From a bacterium (GTDB lineage Bacteria; Armatimonadota; Zipacnadia; Zipacnadales; Zipacnadaceae), in contig JAUWYY010000001.1 in NCBI GenBank assembly GCA_030615605.1, forward strand, positions 124,001 through 188,000: a DNA stretch of 64,000 nucleotides. The letters are read 5' to 3'. This document shows, in pieces, positions 9,100 through 16,833 of this stretch. The position numbers and the translations under genes are program-made. The notes beneath the pieces are model-generated. The model did not search any database and was not told where the DNA came from. It was given only the letters and a program-made list of their open reading frames with translations. The stretch's first letter is position 1. Each line of letters begins with the position of its first letter.

Positions 9100-10425
9100 C
9101 TATTCTTCGTCGGCGTTTGCGGTATCTGCCCGCTGCTGTTCCCAGCGCTCCAACTCGACAACCTTGCCCAGCGTACTGCCAGCATCAATTTCCGCCTTTT
9201 CGCGACCCTCACGCTCGACCACGGCCAGGGCGCGGTTGGCAATCTCCACGGCCCGCTCCTGGGGCACCACCACCACGCCGTCGTCATCGGCAATCACCCA
9301 GTCGCCGGTGCGCACCGTCGTCTCGCCTATCTTCAGGGCCACGCCGATCATCCCCACGCCCTTGGGATCACCGGCCGCCGGTGCCACCAACGTGGCAAAA
9401 GCGGGGAAGCCCAGCCCGCGAATCTCAGCGCTGTCGCGTAGCGCTCCATTGATTACAACTCCGGCAATACCGGTTTGCAGGCAGCTCTTGGTGGCCTCTT
9501 CGCCCCAGACCGCTGGCCCCTCTCCGCGCACATCTATCATCAGCACCTGGCCCGGCTCGGCCTCATCAATGGCTTCCACTGGCTTGGCCCAGTCGCCCGG
9601 ATAGGTCCACACGGTCAGCGCTGGGCCGACGGCCCGCTGTCCGGGGGCAATGCTGTTGATGCCTGGCAGCCAGCCCTTGCGATGCATCGCATCAGAGACG
9701 TTGGCCGCTGTGCATTTACTGAAGATCTCCCGAAGCTGTTCGGCCCCGCCCCGCTTGTACAGGTCAGTGGCCACCGCCTCGCCGCTACGCATGGCATTGA
9801 GGATTGTCCGGGTGGCCTCGGTGGCATCAGGAGCCTTGGTGACGGCGCCGCCGACAATAATGATATCGGCGCCGGCTGCCACAGCCAGTGGCGCGGTCTC
9901 AGAGTTCAGCCCGCCGGCGACGGCCACGGGGATGCTCACGGCCTCAACCACCTCGCGAAGCTCTTTAAGAGGGTCTTCCCCGCGCATCTGCACATCAATA
10001 GGGCAGTGTACGCCAATAATTGCCGCCCCCAGCTCCTGGGCAGCGCGGGCGCGCGCCGCCGGCTCAGCGACTTCGCAAAGGTCAACCATTATCCGGGCAT
10101 CATAGCGCTGCCCGGCTTCAATGCACTCTTCAATGGTGGCATCCGAGGCCCCACCCAGCACCGTCACCACATCGGCGCCGGCCTGCGCAGCCGTCTCCAC
10201 CTCCACGCGGCCCGCGTCCATAGTCTTCATATCGGCTACTACGGTGTGGTCGGGGAACTCTCGCCTCAGCGCCCGCACCGCCTCCAGCCCCTCGCACTTA
10301 ATCAGTGGCGTGCCGGCCTCCAGCCACTGCGCGCCGCCGGCGGTGGCCTCTTCAGCCAGCCGTAGCGCCTGGCTGAGATTAGCAAAGTCCAGCGCAACCT
10401 GCAGAATCGGTTCTGTCTTACTCAT
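9100..10425 (-). CDS. fusion of hexulose-6-phosphate-synthase-like and RraA-like domains
   Basis: 441 residues. Residues 1-210 are an OMP-decarboxylase-superfamily barrel of the HPS/KGPDC type (LQVALDF, VVADMKTMDAG with the Asp-x-Lys-x-x-Asp set, VAGGLN, IIVGGAVT). Residues 220-420 are an RraA/dimethylmenaquinone-methyltransferase-like fold (ANVSDAMHRKG, VVINGALRDS, WVIADDDGVVVVP); the GxxxRD-type pattern fits HMG/CHA aldolases of this fold. Similar fusions are known from archaea, where the HPS half condenses or splits a pentulose phosphate and formaldehyde. An aldolase pair acting on one pathway is inferred. Confidence 0.85.
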   Translation of the reverse strand: MSKTEPILQVALDFANLSQALRLAEEATAGGAQWLEAGTPLIKCEGLEAVRALRREFPDHTVVADMKTMDAGRVEVETAAQAGADVVTVLGGASDATIEECIEAGQRYDARIMVDLCEVAEPAARARAAQELGAAIIGVHCPIDVQMRGEDPLKELREVVEAVSIPVAVAGGLNSETAPLAVAAGADIIIVGGAVTKAPDATEATRTILNAMRSGEAVATDLYKRGGAEQLREIFSKCTAANVSDAMHRKGWLPGINSIAPGQRAVGPALTVWTYPGDWAKPVEAIDEAEPGQVLMIDVRGEGPAVWGEEATKSCLQTGIAGVVINGALRDSAEIRGLGFPAFATLVAPAAGDPKGVGMIGVALKIGETTVRTGDWVIADDDGVVVVPQERAVEIANRALAVVEREGREKAEIDAGSTLGKVVELERWEQQRADTANADEE

Positions 10426-10442
10426 AGCGACAGTTGTCCTTC

Positions 10443-12077
10443 CTACAACAGCCGGTCAATTCTTTCTTGCTCGGTTAGCACGTTGCCGCTTTCTGGGTCA
10501 AGCGCGCAGATTGCGCCGTCCACTGGTGCAGTGGTCAGCTTGCCAGCGGCGTCCGGGTTGCCACACAGATGCGGCGCATCCAGCAGCCCGATTTCAATGG
10601 CCTGGGCAATGACTTCGGGCTCAGTCAGTGGATCGGATTGGCCCATGCCCAGTGATTTGATATCCGCCAGCAGCAAGTTCGCGTCACTGACCAATTCTTC
10701 CTTGCGCTCCTGCACAGCCGAATCGGACAGCATATCCGGCATATCCGTGCGGCAGTTGCGGATTGCGCCGTGGACGATCTGGCAGCTTTCAATGATTTCG
10801 CTGGCGGTTGCTGCGTGATCACCCTCAGAATAGCCTACCACGTGGATAATGACCGGCTCAATGGCCAGTTGCACGACGGTGGAGGCGGCTAACTGACCTT
10901 TAGCTATGTCCATATCTGCCGCAAAGCTGAGCAGGCCGGCCCGCGTCTGGCGTAGCGAGGTGAAACCATCGTCGTGCAGCGACTCGATCAGTTCTATTTT
11001 CGCCAGCATCTTGGCCAGGTCCATCACCGGCGAGGTGGCTGCCGGCGAGTTGAACATATACTGAGCGATATAGGTATCCGCGCCCACTGCCTTGCAGTTG
11101 TAGGCCCCCAGGTAAGCGGCGACCACCGCAATTGTATCATGAGCGTCGCGCATGCTCCACTGGTGAGCTTCATTGCACTCAACGGGAATGCCCCGCTGGG
11201 CGTACCAGGCCATGGCTTGCTGGTTTTCCGCGATTGACTGGCGCGGCGGGCGATCCGAGCGGCCATCCAGGGTATTGTACCAGCACAGGGGGATCGCGCC
11301 CCAGGCATTATTGATTGTTTCCACCGCCAGCTCGGCCCACTTTATCAGATCGCGAGTGCCGCCGTAAATGCGCACCAGGGGGTAGTTGCCGGTACGCGTC
11401 GCTTCGTAAATCGCCTCAAGGTCGTCCGGTGAGCGCAGAGCAACGCCGCCGGCGCCGGACTGCTCCAGCACTATCTCTTCCGGGCGGAAGAAGCTCTCCT
11501 GAGCGTTCTGGTCGGGTCCCAGCGAAAGAACGTCGAGCACCTCCGCCTCGGCTATCTGGCGAGCGCCCTGAACAGTGGTGCTCACCTCCGGCTGGCCGTA
11601 GTGGTGACGCAGCAGGGGATAAGGCTGCTTGTTAGCAACTCGCTCCAGTAACGTGTCGCCCCAGCCTTCCTGCCCGCCTTCGCGCTCTTCGCCACGCAGA
11701 AACGCCAGGACCTCTTCAGGGCCGTCTTCGCCGCTAAAGACTCGCTCGAATAGCCCGCTTTTTTTGGCCACCTGTGCCACCGGTGGCGTTCCACCGAAGA
11801 CAAAGCGCCTGTCTAGAAGCTCGCGCTCGCTCAGGCTTTGTTGGAGCTCACTGATGAGCGTCCTGGCGACCTGGGGAGTCAGCCGGTAGCTTATAGCTAC
11901 CAGTTCAGGTCGGTGCTTCTCGATTGCGCTTACAAATTCGGCGACGCTGGTCGCTGGCCCTAGAAAAGCGGTTTCATACCCAACAGAGCGAGCCAGATTC
12001 AGAAAACTCAGCACCCCGGCGACGTGCACGCAGTTGCCCAGAGCCCCGGCGACAACGGTTCGCTCAGTTGGGCTCAC
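10443..12077 (-). CDS. cobalamin-binding protein with GlmE-like mutase barrel
   Basis: 544 residues from a GTG inside the end of the upstream gene (14-nt overlap). Residues 1-130 resemble a B12-binding Rossmann domain, with GALGNCVHVAG at the cobalt-ligand loop and FVFGGTPP at the usual GG turn. The loop keeps His and Gly of DxHxxG but has Cys where Asp is expected. Residues about 190-440 look like the TIM barrel of glutamate-mutase E-type enzymes (RSPDDLEAIYEATRTGNYP, IPLCWYNTLDGR, ECNEAHQWSMRD). A carbon-skeleton rearrangement or a corrinoid carrier role is inferred; substrate unknown. Confidence 0.65.
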   Translation of the reverse strand: MSPTERTVVAGALGNCVHVAGVLSFLNLARSVGYETAFLGPATSVAEFVSAIEKHRPELVAISYRLTPQVARTLISELQQSLSERELLDRRFVFGGTPPVAQVAKKSGLFERVFSGEDGPEEVLAFLRGEEREGGQEGWGDTLLERVANKQPYPLLRHHYGQPEVSTTVQGARQIAEAEVLDVLSLGPDQNAQESFFRPEEIVLEQSGAGGVALRSPDDLEAIYEATRTGNYPLVRIYGGTRDLIKWAELAVETINNAWGAIPLCWYNTLDGRSDRPPRQSIAENQQAMAWYAQRGIPVECNEAHQWSMRDAHDTIAVVAAYLGAYNCKAVGADTYIAQYMFNSPAATSPVMDLAKMLAKIELIESLHDDGFTSLRQTRAGLLSFAADMDIAKGQLAASTVVQLAIEPVIIHVVGYSEGDHAATASEIIESCQIVHGAIRNCRTDMPDMLSDSAVQERKEELVSDANLLLADIKSLGMGQSDPLTEPEVIAQAIEIGLLDAPHLCGNPDAAGKLTTAPVDGAICALDPESGNVLTEQERIDRLL

Positions 12078-13188
12078 CGGGCTCTCCCTCCATAACCAGG
12101 CGCTGGATTTGACGAATGGTCAGGCCGGCCAGGCCCAAGTTCTCGGCGGTGCGTCCCTCAGCCCGCAGGTCTCTGTCCACCAGGCAGGATGCAAGCTGGA
12201 TTACTCCTTCCATCGTCGGCATCTCTACCCCCAGCATCTTACCCAGTGACACCATCGGCACCAGGCCGGTGGGCACATCCTCGAGAATGTAGCGATGAGC
12301 AACTGTTGGCGGAGCCATTATCCCCTTGTAGCCCGGATTGGCGGCTATTGCTTCGTGAAGGTTACTGCCAGCGGCGCTGTAGGCCACGAACAGCCAGTTG
12401 CGCGCCGACATAACTCCGACGCCCAGCGCATCCCCCAGTCTGACTCGCTCCCGGTCCATCTCCTCCAGAACCTGGGCCACCGAGGGCGTAATGCCCTGTA
12501 GATAATATTGGAAGTCGCCGTGAGTATCTTCGACCCGACCGGCATTCATCGCCAGCACGGTCGGATGAAAGATGACCCCCACGTTGTTCAGACTTGTTTT
12601 TAGCACGTTATCTCCCGGCACAAACTGGGGATAGGCGACGCGCAGTGCCGTGACTAGCTCGCTGGTGCGGTAGCTAGGAATAGCTGCCACTGGGACGCTG
12701 TTTTTCATCGAAAAGATCCGCACCTGGGCGGGCTGGGTGGCACGGCTGGCGTAGATGAAGGTTTGAGCTTCGCTGATGAGTACGTCAGCAGTGCAGCCGG
12801 CCTCTGTCATGAGGTGGCGGAACTCCAAAGCACCGCCGGTCCGCCCGGGATGAAGCACCACGATCTGCCCATCGCGCAGGTGCGGGGCGGCCACCTCGGC
12901 CATGAGCGAGTGGGCTGTGGCCGGCACCACCACCATTACCATATCAGCATCGCATAGCGCTTCGCCGGCGTCGGTGGTAGCCAGTTTTATGGGAGCCAGT
13001 CCCCCCTCCACGTCATCCAGTCCGGGGGCAAGCAGTTCAATATTGCCCCTTTCCTTAACAGGGATCAGTCGCTCCTCGGAGCGGTTGTAGAGATTGACTT
13101 CAAAACCCTTCAGCGCCAGATGAGCCGCCATGGCCGTACCGCCATGACCGGCTCCCATCACGCAAAAGCGAGGCTTTTCCTTTTCCAT
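12064..13188 (-). CDS. NAD/NADP octopine/nopaline (opine) dehydrogenase-like protein
   Basis: 374 residues. Start chosen at the ATG 13188 because GAGGAGG lies 5-6 nt upstream; a longer frame exists but adds an unlikely tail. The N-terminal Rossmann fold is clear (RFCVMGAGHGGTAMAAHLA). The C-terminal opine-dehydrogenase domain includes NNVGVIFHPTVLAMNAGR, with the conserved catalytic-type His and Asn. Family members reductively join an amino acid to a 2-keto acid, or reverse this. First gene of the leftward five-gene operon, directly behind a strong promoter. Confidence 0.85.
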   Translation of the reverse strand: MEKEKPRFCVMGAGHGGTAMAAHLALKGFEVNLYNRSEERLIPVKERGNIELLAPGLDDVEGGLAPIKLATTDAGEALCDADMVMVVVPATAHSLMAEVAAPHLRDGQIVVLHPGRTGGALEFRHLMTEAGCTADVLISEAQTFIYASRATQPAQVRIFSMKNSVPVAAIPSYRTSELVTALRVAYPQFVPGDNVLKTSLNNVGVIFHPTVLAMNAGRVEDTHGDFQYYLQGITPSVAQVLEEMDRERVRLGDALGVGVMSARNWLFVAYSAAGSNLHEAIAANPGYKGIMAPPTVAHRYILEDVPTGLVPMVSLGKMLGVEMPTMEGVIQLASCLVDRDLRAEGRTAENLGLAGLTIRQIQRLVMEGEPGEPN

Positions 13189-13302
13189 AATTCCTCCTCG
13201 AAAAAGTGATCTGTCAATGGAACGGGCGGTGAAGCAGCGCGGCAGCAACTGCTGTGGCGTAGCCTTGCGGTGTGCGTTCACTGGTGCCTGCTACTGTGGT
13301 TA

Positions 13303-13331
13303 ATAATACCCGCTCAGTGACTGGTTGTCAA
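13303..13331 (-). promoter_or_regulatory. sigma-70 promoter of the cobalamin-related operon
   Basis: On the minus strand TTGACA, 17 nt, TATTAT. It gives a leader of about 105-110 nt before the opine dehydrogenase ATG at 13188. A rightward -10-like TATACT lies at 13345-13350, so divergent promoters for the iron alcohol dehydrogenase may overlap here. I see no cobalamin riboswitch in the leader. Confidence 0.75.
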
Positions 13332-13428
13332 TGATGCGCGGCTCTATACTGCTCGTTGTCGGCAGGAGATATGAGGCCTCGCCGCGAATTGCAACATGGT
13401 AGCTAGCAGCGGTGAGGAGTGGTATCGA

Positions 13429-14586
13429 ATGGAGAAAGCACAGAGCTTTCAATTAGTGGCTATGCCACATATCATCTTCGGCACTGGTGCAATCGAGCAG
13501 GCTGGTCAGTGGTGCGCCCAACTGGGCAGCAGAGCGTTGCTGGTGACTGGCCGGGGCTCACTGCGTCGTTCCGGGTGTTTAGATGAGATTCTCAGCAATC
13601 TCAGCGACCACGGCGTCACGACTACGGTGTTCGAGGGCGCCGAGCCGGAGCCGTCGGTGAACACGGTGCAAGTGGGCCGGGGCCGGCTTTGGGAGGCGGG
13701 TTGTGATCTGGTCGTAGCTGTCGGCGGCGGCAGTAGCCTGGATGTGGGGAAGGCCATCGGCGCGCTGGCCGGAGAGCCGGGCGAGGCCGCTGAGTACCAG
13801 CGTGGCCGCCAGATAACCGAGCGCGGGGTACCGATTATCGCCGTGCCTACTACCTCGGGGACGGGCAGCGAAGTGACACCGAATGCTGTGCTTATCGATC
13901 AGGAACGCGGCACGAAGGCCAGCCTGCGGGGTGACGGCCTTGTCCCCAAGGTAGCTATCGTTGATCCGCAGCTTACGCTGACCTTGCCGCCGGCTGCCAC
14001 AGCCTTCGCGGGCATAGATGCTTTCACCCAGGCCCTGGAGGGCTTTACTTCCATTGGCGCTAACCTGGTCACCGACAAATTCGCTGCCGAGGCGCTCGTC
14101 CACCTGGCCGGAGCAATTCGCGCTGCTTACAGCGACGGCGATAACCTGGCAGCCCGTGAGCATATGAGCCTGGGCAGCCTGCTGGCCGGCATCGGCTTTG
14201 CCAGCTCGCGACTCGGACTGGTGCACGGGCTGGCTCATCCGGTTGGCATCGCCAGCGGCCAGCCCCACGGACGGCTCTGCGGACTGCTGCTGCCTCATGT
14301 GATTGACTTCAACCTGGAGGCCGCCCAGAGCAAGTATGCCCGGGCTGCGCGCCTGGTGGGCATCACCGATGATAGCGATGACGAAGCTGCCGCGATAGCC
14401 CTGCACGATTGGGTTACTCAGTTGGTCGCAGAGCTGGGAATCGGCCAATCGCTTTCTGACCTGGGTATCAGTGAAGAGGACCTCGAGCCAATGATTGCGC
14501 CGGCGATGGCCTCAGGCTCTACAAAGCACAATCCCCGTGAGGTCACTGAGTACGAACTGCGTCAATTCCTGGAGCAAATGCTCTGA
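13429..14586 (+). CDS. iron-containing (group III) alcohol dehydrogenase
   Basis: 385 residues. ATG 13429 is preferred over one 33 nt upstream because GAGGAG lies 9 nt before it. Cofactor-binding VGGGSSLDVGKAIGAL and the family signature TTSGTGSEVTPNAV are present. The metal ligands are visible as Asp (AGIDAFTQ), His-rich GLVHGLAHPVGIASGQPHG and a distal His region. It is read divergently from the cobalamin operon and together with a cupin gene. Likely interconverts an alcohol or lactaldehyde-type substrate with its aldehyde using NAD(P)H. Confidence 0.9.
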   Translation: MEKAQSFQLVAMPHIIFGTGAIEQAGQWCAQLGSRALLVTGRGSLRRSGCLDEILSNLSDHGVTTTVFEGAEPEPSVNTVQVGRGRLWEAGCDLVVAVGGGSSLDVGKAIGALAGEPGEAAEYQRGRQITERGVPIIAVPTTSGTGSEVTPNAVLIDQERGTKASLRGDGLVPKVAIVDPQLTLTLPPAATAFAGIDAFTQALEGFTSIGANLVTDKFAAEALVHLAGAIRAAYSDGDNLAAREHMSLGSLLAGIGFASSRLGLVHGLAHPVGIASGQPHGRLCGLLLPHVIDFNLEAAQSKYARAARLVGITDDSDDEAAAIALHDWVTQLVAELGIGQSLSDLGISEEDLEPMIAPAMASGSTKHNPREVTEYELRQFLEQML

Positions 14587-14640
14587 GTTACCGATTAGTG
14601 TCAGGCAGTAGAATGTGAGATTCTCCTGTGGGAGGTCATT

Positions 14641-14985
14641 ATGGAACACGTCAACGAGCACGAATGTGAGTTCCGCTTTGGCGATCACGGTCCCAAATAC
14701 CTGCTGCGGGGCCCGCGCCTGGAGTGGGGCATCATCCGCTTCCAGCCCGGCCAGGAGTTGGGAGCCCATAAGCACGAGGAGGTCGAAGAGACCTTCTACT
14801 TTGAAAGCGGTACCCCGCTGATGGTCGCCGATGGCGAGGAGTATCGCGTGGTTGCCGGCGATGTCTTTCGCCTGGAGCCGGGGGAGAGCCACAACATCAT
14901 CAACGACACCGACGCTGACACGCGCATTATATTCATCAAGTGTCCATATCTCCCTGGCGACAAGATCGAACTCGAACAGGCTTAG
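14641..14985 (+). CDS. small cupin-domain protein
   Basis: 114 residues, GGGAGG before the ATG. Cupin motif 1 is seen as PGQELGAHKHEEVEETFYFESG (two His and Glu ligands) and motif 2 as GDVFRLEPGESHNIIN (His ligand), so the metal set is complete. It follows the iron alcohol dehydrogenase by 54 nt and probably shares its transcript. Single-cupin proteins of this size act as isomerases, dioxygenases or sugar binders; the role here is not decidable. Confidence 0.8.
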   Translation: MEHVNEHECEFRFGDHGPKYLLRGPRLEWGIIRFQPGQELGAHKHEEVEETFYFESGTPLMVADGEEYRVVAGDVFRLEPGESHNIINDTDADTRIIFIKCPYLPGDKIELEQA

Positions 14986-14994
14986 CCCCCAGCT

Positions 14995-16794
14995 TCAGTG
15001 GGACTCAGCAACGCATTCAGCCAGCGCCGCAGCTATCCGCTGGGCCGCACGGCCGTCGGTGGGGCCGAGGTGGTAGGTGATATAGTCGTCACGGGCCGCG
15101 CTCAGTGCGGCACGGGCTTGGGGATCCTCCAGCAGTTCGTGCAGCTTCGTGCGCAGTTTCTGGGGTGTATATGCAGCCGCCACTGCTCCCCGTCGGGGAA
15201 AGGGGTAAGGATTGGGCTGGCCGGTGAAGTTGACCATGATTGCTGGCTTGCCCGTCAGCACTGCGTCCAGCAGCGTCGTGGAAAATCGCGAAATGAATAG
15301 GCTGCAGCCTGCGATCAACTCCGATAGCGGCTGCTCGTCGTGACGGACAATATGCACCAATGCGTCAGTTTCGTCCACCAGCCGTTGGTAGTACGGTATG
15401 TTACTGGCGTCATTCGGGTGGATTTTCAGGATAACCTCTCGCCCCAGACTCTTGCACTCGGCAAAAATCACTCTTAGCCATGAATGCTGGCTGCGGCGGC
15501 GTTCGATTTGCTCATCAGGCTGACTGGCAACCAGCACATAACCCTCGTCGCGCTGACCGACGGCTGGCTGGCTGATATTATCATATAACGGACTGCCCAC
15601 GATTTCCGCCAGCGCAGCAGCCCCTTTGCCCTCCAGCAATTCGGCAGCCGGCTGATGAAATACCAGGACCCTTTGGTAGGGCCGCATGGCTGTCACCGCA
15701 TTTTGCGTGCCCATCACACCGTGCTGGAGAAACACAGTGGATATGCCCCGCTCTTGAGCTTCCACCACCACCGCATTCATCGCGTGTCCGTCACCGGGCA
15801 GATGCATCGTGACCACCGATTTGGGCTTTATCTGGTCGAGTATGGCCCCTGCCAGTCGGCTGCGCCAGACCGCGCGAGGCAGGTAAGCCGCCAGCGTGTA
15901 AGTCAGCCGCAGCTCGACCGCTCTCAGCAGTGTCTCGTGAATTTGCTCGCCAAGGCGCAATTCTTTCGCGCGGCGGCGGTAGGCCCTCATTATCGCCCGC
16001 CAGCGGCAAAGCCAGGACCATGCGATGCGCGACAGGTTAGGCTCGACGAACGAGCCGGCGGGGCAATGGTCGAGCTGAGCCTGCTGGAACTGCTGGGCCA
16101 GGCCTCCGGGCTGAAAGTCCACGGCTAATGAGGTCAATCCCTGCTCGCTGCGTAAGGCCGTCGCCACGGCTGCGACGATTGGCACTATCGTCGGACCGTA
16201 GGCCAAAAACATCACATCCGGCTCGCTGGGTTGGCAGGTTGTTCCAGAGTGGCGGTCTAAGTGTGACAGCTCCTGGACAGCCTTCAGGGCGCCCAGCGGG
16301 CCAGCCAGCCCGCGGCGCAACTGGTACCAGGCCACCGACCTGCCTCGCCGGTAGGGAATATCCAGCTCATCAGCCGCCACCTGCGCTGGCTCGCTGACAG
16401 CGGCCAGGCCGTTCCACCAGTGCAGGTTGCTTATCCGCTCACGGCTCTCAATAGCAGCTGCTCGCCGAGAGCTGACTGCGTCGAGGATAAACTGCTTGCG
16501 GGCCAGCAGTGGGACAATGGCGCGGTAGGCGAAGACATCCCGCATCCCCTCCCAGACCGAGGCGTGCAGACCGGGCCGGGGAGTAGTGAGGACTTCCGGC
16601 AACGCTCGCTCTACGAGACTAAGAATCTCCCAGGCGCGTGGTACAATCTCACGGGCCACCTCGTAGTAGCGCTCAGTGCTGGGCCAGGCAAATTCCCAGG
16701 GCTGCCCGCCCAAAGCCAGAACACGGTGCTTACCTATTTGAGTCAGGTAGTGAAGATCTGTGGCGAGGAGCGGTCCCTCATCTTCCGGTTTCAT
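14995..16794 (-). CDS. GT-B glycosyltransferase (capsule/CDP-glycerol transferase-like)
   Basis: 599 residues, no membrane segments. The C-terminal half has the landmarks of the CDP-glycerol/polysialyl-type GT-B fold: STVFLQHGVMG, VLVASQPDEQ, EVILKIHPND and SRFSTTLLDAVLTGKPAIMVNF (nucleotide-sugar site). It is the last gene of the leftward operon with NeuB- and NeuA-like enzymes, so it probably transfers the CMP-activated nonulosonic acid or builds the glycan carrying it. The stop lies 10 nt from the convergent cupin stop. Confidence 0.7.
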   Translation of the reverse strand: MKPEDEGPLLATDLHYLTQIGKHRVLALGGQPWEFAWPSTERYYEVAREIVPRAWEILSLVERALPEVLTTPRPGLHASVWEGMRDVFAYRAIVPLLARKQFILDAVSSRRAAAIESRERISNLHWWNGLAAVSEPAQVAADELDIPYRRGRSVAWYQLRRGLAGPLGALKAVQELSHLDRHSGTTCQPSEPDVMFLAYGPTIVPIVAAVATALRSEQGLTSLAVDFQPGGLAQQFQQAQLDHCPAGSFVEPNLSRIAWSWLCRWRAIMRAYRRRAKELRLGEQIHETLLRAVELRLTYTLAAYLPRAVWRSRLAGAILDQIKPKSVVTMHLPGDGHAMNAVVVEAQERGISTVFLQHGVMGTQNAVTAMRPYQRVLVFHQPAAELLEGKGAAALAEIVGSPLYDNISQPAVGQRDEGYVLVASQPDEQIERRRSQHSWLRVIFAECKSLGREVILKIHPNDASNIPYYQRLVDETDALVHIVRHDEQPLSELIAGCSLFISRFSTTLLDAVLTGKPAIMVNFTGQPNPYPFPRRGAVAAAYTPQKLRTKLHELLEDPQARAALSAARDDYITYHLGPTDGRAAQRIAAALAECVAESH

Positions 16795-16833
16795 GAAGAC
16801 TTGCTCGTTTCTCTGGCGATATCTCCTCGTTAG

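Noticed and set aside
8167-10365. Rightward frames of nearly 300 residues
   Set aside because: They mirror the PanE-like and HPS-RraA genes on the other strand, which have full conserved motifs.
13189-13302. Cobalamin riboswitch in front of the corrinoid-related operon
   Set aside because: The leader is only about 110 nt and lacks the conserved B12-box.
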